A stretch of DNA of 64,000 bases from Sphingopyxis sp. (GCA_017745175.1 JAGHZY010000014.1:1-64000), one strand, 5' to 3'; positions 17,369 through 27,116 are shown, numbered from the stretch's first letter. Numbers and translations are program-made. The notes: generated from the letters alone by a model not told the origin.

Positions 17369-18148
17369 ATGGCCCGTCGCCGCCAGATCTACGAAGGCAA
17401 AGCAAAGATCCTTTACGAAGGCCCCGAACCGGGCACGCTGATCCAGTATTTCAAGGACGACGCGACCGCGTTCAACGCGCAGAAGCGCGGGACGATCAAC
17501 GGCAAGGGTGTGCTCAACAACCGGATTTCGGAGCATGTCTTCACGCTGCTCGGCAATATCGGTGTGCCCACCCACTTCATTCGCCGCCTCAACATGCGCG
17601 AGCAGCTGATCCGCCAGGTCGAGATCGTGCCGATCGAAGTCATCGTGCGCAATGTCGCCGCGGGCACGTTGTCGAAGCGCCTCGGCATTGAGGAGGGAAC
17701 ACAGCTTCCCCGCACGCTGATCGAATATTGCTACAAGGACGACGCGCTCGGCGATCCGCTCGTCGCCGAGGAGCATATCGCCTGCTTCAACTGGTGCAGC
17801 CAGGATGAGCTTCACGACATCCAGGACATGGCGATCCGCATCAACGACTTCATGAGCGGGATGTTCGCCGCGGTCGGCATCCGCCTCGTCGACTTCAAGC
17901 TCGAATTCGGGCGCCTCTATGAAGGCGATTTCAGCCGCATCATCCTCGCCGACGAGATCAGCCCCGACGGCTGCCGCCTGTGGGACATGACGACGAACGA
18001 AAAGCTCGACAAGGACCGTTTCCGCCGCGATCTCGGCGGCGAGGTCGAGGCCTATCAGGAAGTCGCGCGCCGGCTCGGCCTGATGCCCGAGGGCAGCGAG
18101 AATGCCGTGCTGGACCTCGAGAGCCACCGGAAGAAAAAGGGCAACTGA
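17369..18148 (+). CDS. purC: Phosphoribosylaminoimidazole-succinocarboxamide synthase
   Basis: Purine synthesis: joins aspartate to CAIR using ATP. 259 aa, normal length. Motifs are [69 protein letters not shown] and the ATP/metal motif [18 protein letters not shown] 17369. About 210 bp separate it from the divergent enoyl-CoA hydratase. A strong hairpin follows the gene. Confidence 0.97.
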   Translation: MARRRQIYEGKAKILYEGPEPGTLIQYFKDDATAFNAQKRGTINGKGVLNNRISEHVFTLLGNIGVPTHFIRRLNMREQLIRQVEIVPIEVIVRNVAAGTLSKRLGIEEGTQLPRTLIEYCYKDDALGDPLVAEEHIACFNWCSQDELHDIQDMAIRINDFMSGMFAAVGIRLVDFKLEFGRLYEGDFSRIILADEISPDGCRLWDMTTNEKLDKDRFRRDLGGEVEAYQEVARRLGLMPEGSENAVLDLESHRKKKGN

Positions 18149-18184
18149 TCCCGGCGTACGCCGGACCAGCCCGAAGGATACAGA

Positions 18185-18207
18185 AACCCCGGCTTTGCCG
18201 GGGTTCT
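18185..18207. terminator. Hairpin between convergent purC and lipoxygenase genes
   Basis: A perfect 9-bp stem, AACCCCGGC (18185-18193) with GCCGGGGTT (18197-18205) and a TTT loop, followed by TCTCATTT on the plus strand. It sits in the 69-bp gap between two genes that end towards each other and may serve both. A second weaker GC palindrome lies at about 18150-18165. Confidence 0.75.
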
Positions 18208-18217
18208 CATTTGTGCG

Positions 18218-20206
18218 TCAGATATTGATGCTCGTCGGGATCAGGCTCGGCTGCAGATAGGGATAGGGCTGCGTCCGCCCGGCATTGCGTGCGACGATTT
18301 CCGCCTCGACGCCCCGCAGCGCCGCCTGAAACCACGCCAGCGGGCCTTGGGCTCCGGTCACGCGCGGGTCCTGAAACCACAGCGGATAGGGGAAGGCGTT
18401 GCTGCGATAGTCGCCGAGCGGGCGGTAATGCACCGAGCCCAGCAGCTCGAGCACGTTCAATTGTTCGAGCGCGAGCGCCATCGGCGGCATCATCGCGAGC
18501 CAGCCGGCCTTGTCGTGCCCGCGCTGGCCGTTCGGCGCCGCCTGCCAGCCCGCGCCGGTGACCGCGGGCGCGAAGGCCATGATATCCTTTTGCGGGAAGT
18601 TGACCGCGGCGTGCTGCGCGCTCGCGGTGAACATCACCATTGTGCAGATTTCGGCGAGCTGCGCGCGCGTCGTCACGGGCCCGAAGCCCGTGATCTTCGC
18701 CTCGCCCGCAAGGCACGCCGCCCACGCGGCGAGCTCGGTGTCGGCGGCGGCGTCGGCATCATTCGCGTAGTAGAGATCGACATATTGCCGGGCCCATTCG
18801 TGGATCGCGTCCCACACGAGCAGCGCGTCGTCGCGGTACGGATAATCGACGAGCGCCGAGTCCACCCCGACACCGCGCGCGGCAAAGTCCGCACGTGGCA
18901 TCTTGCCGTGGAAATCGAACGCGAGCCGGGCGTCGACGGTGGCGAGCTGGCTCGACGCGATCGTGCCGGCGAAAATATGGTCGATCGGGCCGCCGGCGGC
19001 GATCAGCGAGATTGCCGCCTGCTCGTTGATGAAGAGCGTGCCCTCGAAATGCGGGACGAGCAGCGCCCAGACCGGGTGGGCCTCGGCGAGGTGGCGGTGC
19101 GTCGCGACCGCGAAAGCCTCGATCACGAGGTGCGTGCGCGCGAGATGCGTGAAGAGTTCATGATAATTGCCATCGGCGACCTGCACGACGAATTTCGCCA
19201 TCTCCCAGCCCCAGCCCTTGTCGGCGACGGGCGAGGGCGTGAAGATCGGCCAGTCGATCGGATCCTGCCCGCACTGGATCGCGACGGAGACCAGCGACGA
19301 CCCGCCCGGCGGCACAGCAAACAGCGCCATCGGTTGCCAGGCATATTTGGCGAAAGATCCGTATGTGCCCGGGTCGAGCACGTCGAGCGGCTTGTAGTCG
19401 AGCAGGAAGAGGCGCTCGTCCGCAAGCGCGGCGGCGAGCGTGTCGCCGTTCACGACGGCGGCATATTGGGCGGCGCTCAGCGGGAAGTTGTCGGGCAGCG
19501 CATCGCCGACCGCAGTGATCAGCATGTTGTTCGGCCCCTGCACGCGCAGGCGGGCGAATTCGGCGTCGGCCTGGAACATCCAGGAAATGCCGGGGACCGG
19601 GAGCGTCGCGAAGAGCGCACGATAGGCTTCGATGCTGCGCGGGGTCTTGCCGCCGAGCCCGTCGGCGTCCTCGACCTTCATCAGGTCTTCGAGGCGATCC
19701 TTATACCCCTTGAGCAGCGCGACGTGCGCGTCGCGCTCGGCGGCGGCAATGGTATTTTCGACATCGCCGATCATCCGTTCGAAGATATTGCCGCCGGTGT
19801 GGACGCCATGTTCGGCCGCGATCTTCTCCGTCGATGCCTCGATCGCGTCGCACTCGGCCAGCGCGGCGTCATAGCTGGCGGGCGGGCTGTCGAGTTCGCC
19901 CCTGTCGACGCCGCCGAGCTTCACTGTCAGCGCGTTGCGGACGATATCGAGACCGACCCCGATCAGGATGAGGAACCAGGCAATCGTCGGTTCGTCATTC
20001 TTCGGCACGCTCGTCGCGAGTGGCACCCCGGGGAGCGTCGGGACATCGGTCGTCCAGGTATAGATGGCCTGCGTCGCAGCAAGCTGCGCCGCGCGGGCGG
20101 CTTGCTGCGCGGGACTGTCATTCTGTGGTAGCGTCGGATCGGCCGACGGCATCGGTACGGTCGGTGCGATCGCGTCTCCGGCAACCTGCGGCATCGGGTA
20201 GGACAT
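18218..20206 (-). CDS. Bacterial lipoxygenase
   Basis: Non-heme iron dioxygenase that adds O2 to polyunsaturated fatty acids. 662 aa from ATG 20206 (AAGGAG upstream). All five iron ligands of the plant/animal family can be placed. HLARTHLVIEAFAVATHRHL gives H354 and H359 (5 apart, as H499/H504 in soybean LOX-1), followed by LLVPHFEGTLFIN. SAQHAAVNFPQ gives H532 and N536 (as H690/N694). The protein ends PTSINI, giving the C-terminal isoleucine I662. There is no obvious PLAT domain, and the N-terminal 50 residues are Pro/Ala rich without a clear signal peptide. It stands alone between purC and a diguanylate cyclase. Confidence 0.92.
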   Translation of the reverse strand: MSYPMPQVAGDAIAPTVPMPSADPTLPQNDSPAQQAARAAQLAATQAIYTWTTDVPTLPGVPLATSVPKNDEPTIAWFLILIGVGLDIVRNALTVKLGGVDRGELDSPPASYDAALAECDAIEASTEKIAAEHGVHTGGNIFERMIGDVENTIAAAERDAHVALLKGYKDRLEDLMKVEDADGLGGKTPRSIEAYRALFATLPVPGISWMFQADAEFARLRVQGPNNMLITAVGDALPDNFPLSAAQYAAVVNGDTLAAALADERLFLLDYKPLDVLDPGTYGSFAKYAWQPMALFAVPPGGSSLVSVAIQCGQDPIDWPIFTPSPVADKGWGWEMAKFVVQVADGNYHELFTHLARTHLVIEAFAVATHRHLAEAHPVWALLVPHFEGTLFINEQAAISLIAAGGPIDHIFAGTIASSQLATVDARLAFDFHGKMPRADFAARGVGVDSALVDYPYRDDALLVWDAIHEWARQYVDLYYANDADAAADTELAAWAACLAGEAKITGFGPVTTRAQLAEICTMVMFTASAQHAAVNFPQKDIMAFAPAVTGAGWQAAPNGQRGHDKAGWLAMMPPMALALEQLNVLELLGSVHYRPLGDYRSNAFPYPLWFQDPRVTGAQGPLAWFQAALRGVEAEIVARNAGRTQPYPYLQPSLIPTSINI

Positions 20207-20364
20207 GGCGTGGCTCCTTCGGGGCGCGAGACAAGTGGTGCGCTTGTCGGATAACATGGTTAATATTTCGCAAGTCATGCGTTTCGGCGAAGGGCTTAGA
20301 GCCGTGATAAGACGGGCTTTCGTTCCTTAACTCCTGCTTTACCCGGCCTTGCTATCCCGCCCCC

Positions 20365-21510
20365 ATGACGGGGGTCTATCACTGGCTGCGCACGCGCTTT
20401 TTTCCGCCGATTCCGGATGCGATCCGGGACGACGTCGCCTTGCTGCGCGCCAATCGCGTCGAAACGCTGACCCCGATGCTCTTCCTGATGCTGGCGGCGA
20501 CGACGCCGACCGCCATCTATGCCGGGGTCGAGACGGTTCATCCGATCGTCCGCGTCGGCTTCCCGGTGATACTCGCGATCATCGGCTTGCTCGGCTTCGT
20601 TTTCCTGATGCACAATCGCGGCCGGCGGATGAGCCTGCGCCGCGCGCGGCGGATGATCAGCGAATCGATGTGGCTGTCCGGCACGACGGGCGCCATGTGC
20701 AGCAGCTGGACCGTGATCAACTGGCTCGCGGCACCGCCTGCGACGCACAGCTATTACGCGATGATCATGGCGATGGGCTCGCTCGCGACCGCCTATTGCC
20801 TGTCGTCGATCCGCCTCGCGACCTTCATCAACCTGCTCATCGGCCTCGTTCCGATCTCGTTCCTGATGCTGACGTCGGGCATCGCGGCGGAAATCGCCGC
20901 GGGGACCAGCCTCGTCGTCGCGACGCTCTTCCTCCTCCGCATGATCCTGCAGCAGCACGACCAGCTGATCGACCTGCTGCAGCTCCAGCACCAGATGCGC
21001 GACCTCGCGCATACCGATCCGCTGACCGGCCTCGCCAACCGCCGCGAGTTCGACATGCGGCTCGACGAGGAAATCGCGAAGGGCGACGCGGCGCGCCCGT
21101 TCGCGATCGCGCTGCTCGACCTCAACGGCTTCAAGCCGATCAACGACCGGCACGGCCATGCGATCGGCGACGGCGTCCTGTGCGAGCTCGCCGAGCGGCT
21201 GCGCCGCGCATGCGGCGACCATGCGGTGGTCGCGCGGCAGGGCGGCGACGAGTTCGCGATTCTCGTGCCCGCCGGATCGATCCTGCTGGGGACCTCGCTC
21301 GCCGACCATCTCCTCGCCGCACTCGCCGCGCCCTATCGCATCGGCAGCCTTTCGATCGCCGTCGGCGCCGGGATCGGCACTGCGAGCTGGCCCGAACATG
21401 GCGACAGCGCGCGCAAATTGCTCGAGATCGCCGACCGTGCGCTCTATGCCGCCAAGGCCGCCGGTCGCCCCCGGACGTCGCCCGTCGAAAGCGTCGACCG
21501 CGTCGCATGA
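20365..21510 (+). CDS. Membrane-bound diguanylate cyclase (GGDEF)
   Basis: 381 aa. An N-terminal membrane region with about six hydrophobic segments (roughly 34-56, 61-84, 100-122, 128-147, 152-170, 174-192) precedes a short helix and a GGDEF domain (about 215-375). LTGLANRREFDMRL and LLDLNGFKPINDRHGHAIGD are the canonical substrate loops, and RQGGDEFAIL carries the active GGDEF (293-297). No RxxD inhibitory site is seen five residues before it, so product inhibition may be weak. Makes c-di-GMP at the inner membrane; the signal sensed is unknown. Divergent from the lipoxygenase gene with a 158-bp gap. Confidence 0.93.
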   Translation: MTGVYHWLRTRFFPPIPDAIRDDVALLRANRVETLTPMLFLMLAATTPTAIYAGVETVHPIVRVGFPVILAIIGLLGFVFLMHNRGRRMSLRRARRMISESMWLSGTTGAMCSSWTVINWLAAPPATHSYYAMIMAMGSLATAYCLSSIRLATFINLLIGLVPISFLMLTSGIAAEIAAGTSLVVATLFLLRMILQQHDQLIDLLQLQHQMRDLAHTDPLTGLANRREFDMRLDEEIAKGDAARPFAIALLDLNGFKPINDRHGHAIGDGVLCELAERLRRACGDHAVVARQGGDEFAILVPAGSILLGTSLADHLLAALAAPYRIGSLSIAVGAGIGTASWPEHGDSARKLLEIADRALYAAKAAGRPRTSPVESVDRVA

Positions 21511-21552
21511 CGATGGCTTGACCGCCCGCGGGGCGGCCGCCACATCTCGTCC

Positions 21553-24447
21553 ATGACCAAATCCCTTGTCCGGCGCGCATCGACCGCGCTGTCGCCCCTC
21601 GTTTTCCTCGTTGCCAGCACCGCCCCGACCCATGCGAAGGAGGCGCCCGCGAAGGCCACGACCGTCACCGCGGTCAATCCGCAGGGCGAGGCGGCGAAGG
21701 CGTGGAACTTCGCTACCAGCGACGTGCCGGTCGATCCGAACATCGTCTTCGGCGTGCTGCCCAACGGGATGAAATATGCGCTGCTGAAGAACAGCACGCC
21801 GAAGGACAGCGTCGTGCTGCGCATGCGCTTTGCGGTCGGCAGCTTTGCCGAGGCCGAGGACCAGCGCGGTCTGGCCCACTTCCTCGAGCATATGGCGTTC
21901 AATGGCTCGAAGGGCGTTCCCGAGGGCGAGATGATCAAGCTGCTCGAACGCAAGGGGCTGGCGTTCGGCGCCGATACCAATGCGTCGACCGGGTTCGACG
22001 AGACGGTGTACAAGCTCGACCTGCCCAATGCGTCGGACGACCTGATCGACACCGGGCTGATGCTGATGCGCGAGACGGGGAGCGAGCTGACGATCGATCC
22101 CGCCGCGGTCGACCGCGAGCGCGGGATCATCCTGTCCGAACGGCGCGCGCGTGACACCTATCAGCTGCGCAGCCTGATCGACCAGCTCGACTTCCAGATG
22201 AAGGGGATGAATGTCGCGAACCGTATCCCGGTCGGCACCGAAGAGGTGATCAAGACCGCGCCGGCTGCGCGGCTGCGCGACCTCTACGATCGCTATTACC
22301 GTCCCGAACGCGCGACCTTGGTGATGGTCGGCGATTTCGACCCCGCGGCGGTCGAGGCGAAGATCAGGGCGCGTTTTGCCGACTGGAAGGGGCGCGGCCC
22401 TGCGGGTGCGGACCCCGAAATCGGCAATGTCGATTACAGGCGTGCGGCCGCCGCCGACGATTTCGTCGATCCCGCGATCCAGGATTCGGTGACGATCGCG
22501 AGTTTCAGGCCATGGGTCGACGAGCCCGATACGAAGGCGACGCGCGCGCGCAAGCTGGCCGAGGATATCGGCGAGGCCATCATCAGCCGCCGGCTGGCGA
22601 AAATCGCGCTGAACGAGGATTCGCCGATCCTGACCGGCTATTTCAGCGACGCCGAGGGGTGGAAGAAGTTCGACCAGGTCACGATCGGTGCGGTCGCCAA
22701 GGAGGGCGCGTGGAAAGAGGCGCTCGCGCTCGTCGAGCAGGAACAGCGCCGCGCGCTCGAACATGGTTTCACGCAGGCCGAGGTCGACGAGCAGATCGCG
22801 AACCGCCGCACCGCTTTCAAAAATGCCGTCGCGGGCGTGACGACGCGGCGCAGCGACGGCCTTGCCGACGCGCTGGTGTCGGCGGCCGAGGGCGATTTCG
22901 TCTTTGCGCGCCCCGAAACCTCGCAGGCGCTGTTCGAGGCGACCGCGCCGGGATTGAGCGCCGCAACGGTCACCGCGGCGTTCCGCGCGCGCATGGACGG
23001 GCTGAGCCCGCCGCTGGTGCGCGTCACGACCAAAAAGCCCGTCGCGGGTGGCACGGCGGCGATCCTCGCCGATCTGCAGGCGTCGGCGAAGGTTGCGGTC
23101 GCGGCGCCCGCCGCGGCGGCGAACGCGGCCTTCGCCTATGACAGTTTCGGTACGCCCGGCAAGATCGTCAGCGACGAACGCGTCGACGATCTGGGCATCC
23201 GGCGTATCCGTTTCGCCAACAATGTGATGCTCAACATCAAGACGACCGATTTCCAGAAGGAAACGGTCTATCTGTCGCTGCGCGTCGACGGCGGCAATCT
23301 GCTCGCGACGCGCGACGATCCGACGAAGGTGTCGCTCGCGGGTTCGCTGATGCTGGGCGGGCTCGAGGCGCATAGCCTCGACGAACTGCGCTCGATCCTT
23401 GCGGGGAAGACGATCAGCCCGGTGTTCGGCAACTCCACCGACGCGTTCGGCGGCTCGGCGGTGACCTCGCCCGAGGATTTCGCGCTGCAGGCGAAGCTGA
23501 TGGCGGCCTATCTGACGCATCCGGGTTATCGTGCCGACGGGCTCGCGCTGATCCGCCGCGTGCTGCCGCAGCAATATGCCGCGAACGACGCGACGCCGGC
23601 GGCGGTGCTCGGGCGCGACGTCGGCGGCATCCTCGCCAATGACGATCCGCGTTCGCAGACCCCGCCGCTCGAAAAGGTGATGGCGCTCGACTGGGCGCAG
23701 CTCAAGCCCGTGATCGCCGACAGCTTCGCGCATGGCGCGATCGAGATCGGCGTCGTCGGCGACATCGGCGAGCAGTCGGCGATCGACGCGATCGCGGTGA
23801 CCTTCGGCGCGCTGCCCGAGCGGCGCGCGGCGTTCGATCCACGCGCCGAGGCGCGGATCCGCCAGTTCGCGACCGACCGCAGCGAGCGCACGCTGATCCA
23901 CAAGGGCCCCGCCGAACAGGCCGAGCTGCGCGTCTATTGGCCGGCGCGCGACGACAGCGACCTTGCCGAGGCGATGCAGCTCACCCTGTTGTCGCGCGTG
24001 ATGCAGCTGATGCTGACCGAGGAATTGCGCGAGAAGCTGGGCGAAAGCTACAGCCCCGGCGCGGCGGCAAGCCTGTCGGACGAGTTTCCGGGCTATGGTC
24101 ACCTCTTTGCCGCGAGCAACGTCGACTACAAGGATCTCGCGACGACGCGCGCCGCGATCTTCGCGATCGCGAAGGAGTTGCGCGACAAGCCCGTCGATGC
24201 CGACCTGCTCGACCGCGCGCGGAGGCCGCTGCTCGAAGCGATGGTGAAGTCGCGGCGCGAGAACGGCTATTGGCTGAACTATGTCGCCGAGGCGACGAGC
24301 CACGCCGATCGCCTCGACCGCAGCCGCAAGGGGATCGGCGAGGTCGAGGCGGCGACGCCGGCTGAACTGCAGGCGCTCGCGAAGCGCTATCTGGTCGACG
24401 GCAAGGCGCTGGTGATCAAGGCGGTGAGCGACAAGGCGGGCAAATAA
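21553..24447 (+). CDS. M16-family zinc metalloprotease, two-domain, secreted
   Basis: 964 aa with an N-terminal signal (hydrophobic to about residue 30, THA-K cleavage). Two tandem M16 repeats make the clam-shell of pitrilysin-type proteases. The first holds the inverted zinc motif HFLEHMAFNGS (H109, E112, H113) and the downstream ERGIILSERRARD glutamate. The second (about 520-960) lacks HxxEH but has the REKLGESYSPGAAASL substrate-binding RxxxxxxY-like motif. It probably degrades peptides in the periplasm. ATG 21553, 42 bp after the diguanylate cyclase; co-transcription is possible. Confidence 0.92.
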   Translation: MTKSLVRRASTALSPLVFLVASTAPTHAKEAPAKATTVTAVNPQGEAAKAWNFATSDVPVDPNIVFGVLPNGMKYALLKNSTPKDSVVLRMRFAVGSFAEAEDQRGLAHFLEHMAFNGSKGVPEGEMIKLLERKGLAFGADTNASTGFDETVYKLDLPNASDDLIDTGLMLMRETGSELTIDPAAVDRERGIILSERRARDTYQLRSLIDQLDFQMKGMNVANRIPVGTEEVIKTAPAARLRDLYDRYYRPERATLVMVGDFDPAAVEAKIRARFADWKGRGPAGADPEIGNVDYRRAAAADDFVDPAIQDSVTIASFRPWVDEPDTKATRARKLAEDIGEAIISRRLAKIALNEDSPILTGYFSDAEGWKKFDQVTIGAVAKEGAWKEALALVEQEQRRALEHGFTQAEVDEQIANRRTAFKNAVAGVTTRRSDGLADALVSAAEGDFVFARPETSQALFEATAPGLSAATVTAAFRARMDGLSPPLVRVTTKKPVAGGTAAILADLQASAKVAVAAPAAAANAAFAYDSFGTPGKIVSDERVDDLGIRRIRFANNVMLNIKTTDFQKETVYLSLRVDGGNLLATRDDPTKVSLAGSLMLGGLEAHSLDELRSILAGKTISPVFGNSTDAFGGSAVTSPEDFALQAKLMAAYLTHPGYRADGLALIRRVLPQQYAANDATPAAVLGRDVGGILANDDPRSQTPPLEKVMALDWAQLKPVIADSFAHGAIEIGVVGDIGEQSAIDAIAVTFGALPERRAAFDPRAEARIRQFATDRSERTLIHKGPAEQAELRVYWPARDDSDLAEAMQLTLLSRVMQLMLTEELREKLGESYSPGAAASLSDEFPGYGHLFAASNVDYKDLATTRAAIFAIAKELRDKPVDADLLDRARRPLLEAMVKSRRENGYWLNYVAEATSHADRLDRSRKGIGEVEAATPAELQALAKRYLVDGKALVIKAVSDKAGK

Positions 24448-24460
24448 CGGGGCGCCGGAC

Positions 24461-25042
24461 GTGTCCAGCCTGACTGCGAACCCGGTCGGCCGGTACCGGA
24501 GCGGGGCAGCGGCGTTGCTCGCCGGTGCGTCCGTCGCACTGGGCCCGGTGCCCGCATCGAGTGCGCCTCCGGATTCGCGTGCCGCGGCGGAGCAGCCGGA
24601 TGTGCCCGAGGCGGAGACCCTGAGGATGACCGAGGCCGCCCCGCTGACGCCCGACGAGGCGCTCGATGCGCGGCATATCGGCGAGCGGGTCCGATGGGCC
24701 GGCGGCGTTTATGCCATCGATGGCGGCTGCCTGACGATCAACTATGCGCGGAGCGGCGATCATGGCGAACCGCGCTGGACGCCGGAGCCCACCTATCAGA
24801 GCTTTGTCGCCTGCGGTCCCGGAACCTATGACCCCGAACTCGTCCACCCCTACAGCAATGTGACGATCATCGGCCGCATCACCGGCAAGCGATATATCGG
24901 AATGGGCGGCGGCGGATCCGATGGCCCCGCCATCAGCATCGAGAAACTTTATCGCTGGTCGGACTGTCTGGCCGGTGACGACAGTCCCGTGTGCAGGCAA
25001 GGATTTCTGGGGGCAGAGCCGGACATGGGCGAACAGGGCTGA
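24461..25042 (+). CDS. Secreted Slp-like protein
   Basis: 193 aa from GTG 24461, 13 bp after the protease gene. A signal peptide (AAALLAGASVALGPVPASSA) is followed by a domain whose order, ARHIGERVRWAGGVYAI then FVACGPGTYDPELVHPYSNV, TIIGRITG and ISIEKLYRW, resembles the starvation lipoprotein Slp family. No lipobox cysteine is present, so it would be soluble or loosely attached in the periplasm. Two cysteine pairs might form disulfides. The Slp assignment is from pattern memory and is moderate. Confidence 0.6.
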   Translation: MSSLTANPVGRYRSGAAALLAGASVALGPVPASSAPPDSRAAAEQPDVPEAETLRMTEAAPLTPDEALDARHIGERVRWAGGVYAIDGGCLTINYARSGDHGEPRWTPEPTYQSFVACGPGTYDPELVHPYSNVTIIGRITGKRYIGMGGGGSDGPAISIEKLYRWSDCLAGDDSPVCRQGFLGAEPDMGEQG

Positions 25043-25168
25043 GTGCCGGAAATTTCCAGCCAGCATAATCCGATTGGCCTCGGACTTCGAAATTCACCAT
25101 ATAGGTTATTTTTATTGACATCGTGACGCTGTTATGGCACAAAAGTCGCATCATGAAGAATTGCGATT

Positions 25169-25209
25169 CGGGCCGGCGCCTTTCCGATGCGGAAGGGTGT
25201 TCCGGCCCG
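25169..25209 (+). promoter_or_regulatory. Structured leader ahead of the GTA cluster
   Basis: CGGGCCGG at 25169-25176 pairs exactly with CCGGCCCG at 25202-25209, and an inner CCTTTCC/GGAAGGG stem (25179-25197, one mismatch) closes a five-base loop. The hairpin ends eight bases before the GGAGG ribosome site of the first GTA gene. There is no T-run. Upstream, TTGACA at 25115-25120 stands in an A/T-rich patch, but I could not find a matching -10 box. Confidence 0.5.
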
Positions 25210-25228
25210 ATCGCGTTGGAGGTGGGCG

Positions 25229-25735
25229 ATGGATGAGGCAGTTGGCGGTATCAAGAATCAGTTGCTGGCAAGGAGGCGGCGGTCGTCGCGCGAGATTTCG
25301 CAGGGCAAGCGCGACGATTTCATCCGGCATCTGAGCGAGACTTGCAACGTGACGCTGTCGGCCGAACGTACCGGGGTCGCGATCACGACATTCTACCGGA
25401 TCCGCCGCCGCGACGCCGTCTTTGCCGCGGCATGGCAGGGTGCGCTCGAGGACGGCTATCACCGGCTTGAAATGGGGCTGGTGCAGGCGGCGCTGGCGGT
25501 GGTCGAGGGCCGGCGCGCCGGCGCGGACGAAGGGGAAGCGCGGCCGGTCATCGAGCCGATGACCATGGAGCAGGCGCTCCGCCTGCTGGGGCGGCACGAG
25601 GAGGCCGTTCGCAGCGGACGATCGAGGCCCAACCGGGGAGGGAAAGGGCCGATGCCGACGTCGGAAGAGACCGACGCGGCGATCCTGAAGCGGCTGGCGA
25701 TACTGCGCCGCCAGCGCGGCTGGGACCAGCTGTGA
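25229..25735 (+). CDS. GTA g1-position protein, putative small terminase
   Basis: 168 aa, not a clear match to a named family. The N-terminal half looks like a helix-turn-helix DNA-binding unit (LSETCNVTLSAERTGVAITT, then FYRIRRRDAVFAAAWQGAL), as in many phage small terminase subunits, and the C-terminal half is charged with a basic linker and an ILKRLAILRRQRGW tail. Its position just before the large terminase gene supports a DNA-recognition role in packaging. ATG 25229 follows GGAGG; an upstream ATG at 25187 lies in the leader hairpin and is less likely. Confidence 0.7.
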   Translation: MDEAVGGIKNQLLARRRRSSREISQGKRDDFIRHLSETCNVTLSAERTGVAITTFYRIRRRDAVFAAAWQGALEDGYHRLEMGLVQAALAVVEGRRAGADEGEARPVIEPMTMEQALRLLGRHEEAVRSGRSRPNRGGKGPMPTSEETDAAILKRLAILRRQRGWDQL

Positions 25736-25738
25736 CCG

Positions 25739-27073
25739 ATGGCGCAGGCAGTGCGCGACGTCGTCGGCGACGTTCTGAAAATCATGTCGGGGCTGAGCCC
25801 GGGGCAGCTCCGGCGGCTGATGCGCGACCTGCCGGCACGGCACCGGCGCGAACTGATCGAGCGTTGGCAGGGCTGGGCGCAGGACGGGCAATGCGAACCG
25901 CCGGGCGACTGGCGCATCTGGATGATCCGCGCCGGGCGCGGGTTCGGCAAGACGCGCGCCGGGGCGGAGTGGATCAGCGAATGGGCGCGCATGGTGCCGG
26001 GCGCGCGGATCGCGCTCGTCGCCGCGAACGATGCCGACGGGCAGCGTGTGATGATCGAGGGACCGAGCGGATTGCTCGCGGTCGCGCGATCGGAAGAGGG
26101 GCCGCACTGGATGGGCGGGCGGCGCGAACTGTATTTCGACAGCGGCGCGGTCGCGACGCTGTATTCGGCGGCGGCGGCGGAAAATTTGCGCGGCCCCGAG
26201 CATCATGTCGCCTGGTGCGACGAGCTGGCGAAATGGCCGCGAGGCGATGCGGCGTGGGACAATCTGATGATGGGGTTGCGGTTGGGCGATAACCCGCGCG
26301 CACTGGTGACGACGACGCCGCGCCCCACCACGCTGATGCGGCGGATCATGGCGCTGCCGGGGTTTGCGGAAACGCGTGGCGGGACGAACGACAATCCCTA
26401 TCTGCCGTCGAATTTCGTCGAGGCGATGGTTGCGAGTTACGGCGGGACGCGGCTGGGGCGGCAGGAGCTCGACGGCGAGTTGCTCGAGGATGCCGAGGGG
26501 GCGCTGTGGACGCGTGCGCTGGTCGAGCGGTGCCGGATTGCTGCGGACGGAATCGGCAAGCCGGTGCGCGTGGTGATCGGCGCGGATCCGCCGGCGACGG
26601 CGACCGGCGATGCGTGCGGGATCGTCGTCGCGGCATTGCTGCGCGACGGACGGCTCGCGGTGGTCGAGGATGCGAGCGTCGAAAATCCGCCGCCGGGGGT
26701 GTGGGCGCAGGCGGTCGCGGCGGCCGCGGCGCGCTGGGGCGCCGACCGGATCGTCGCCGAAAGCAATATGGGGGGCGACATGGTCGAGGCGACGCTGCGC
26801 CAGGCCGATTGCACGCTGCCGGTGGTGCCGGTGCATGCGAGCGTCGGCAAGGCGCGAAGGGCGGAGCCTGTCGCGATTGCGTATGAGCGCGGGCAGGTGG
26901 TGCATGCGGGGAGTTTCGCCACGCTGGAAGACCAGCTTTGCGGGTTGCAGATCGGTGGCGGCTATGCAGGGCCGGGGCGCTCGCCGGATAGGGCCGATGC
27001 GTGCGTGTGGGCGCTGGCGGCTTTGCTGGAGGGGATAAGGAAGGGAAAGGCGCCGGGGGTGCGGGTGGTTTGA
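25739..27073 (+). CDS. GTA large terminase (DNA packaging motor), g2
   Basis: 444 aa. ATPase domain with Walker A IRAGRGFGKTRAG (K71) and Walker B-like HHVAWCDELAKW. The RNase H-like nuclease domain has acidic positions in VVIGADPPATATGD, IVAESNMGGDMV and SPDRADACVWAL. The protein cuts and pumps DNA into the procapsid; in GTAs the cut is headful and sequence-nonspecific. Starts three bases after the previous stop. The following 116-bp gap holds a palindromic repeat. Confidence 0.93.
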   Translation: MAQAVRDVVGDVLKIMSGLSPGQLRRLMRDLPARHRRELIERWQGWAQDGQCEPPGDWRIWMIRAGRGFGKTRAGAEWISEWARMVPGARIALVAANDADGQRVMIEGPSGLLAVARSEEGPHWMGGRRELYFDSGAVATLYSAAAAENLRGPEHHVAWCDELAKWPRGDAAWDNLMMGLRLGDNPRALVTTTPRPTTLMRRIMALPGFAETRGGTNDNPYLPSNFVEAMVASYGGTRLGRQELDGELLEDAEGALWTRALVERCRIAADGIGKPVRVVIGADPPATATGDACGIVVAALLRDGRLAVVEDASVENPPPGVWAQAVAAAAARWGADRIVAESNMGGDMVEATLRQADCTLPVVPVHASVGKARRAEPVAIAYERGQVVHAGSFATLEDQLCGLQIGGGYAGPGRSPDRADACVWALAALLEGIRKGKAPGVRVV

Positions 27074-27116
27074 GAGGGAAGCGCATTTGCAGCGTTGATT
27101 CGCTCGGCCGACAGCG

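Noticed and set aside
20296-24303. A 1335-codon open frame on the minus strand opposite the diguanylate cyclase and M16 protease genes
   Set aside because: It is rich in Arg, His and Asp without domain structure, typical of an antisense frame in GC-rich DNA, while the plus strand has clear domains and catalytic motifs.
25115-25143. A complete sigma-70 promoter for the GTA operon
   Set aside because: TTGACA is perfect, but no acceptable -10 sequence is found 16-18 bp downstream.
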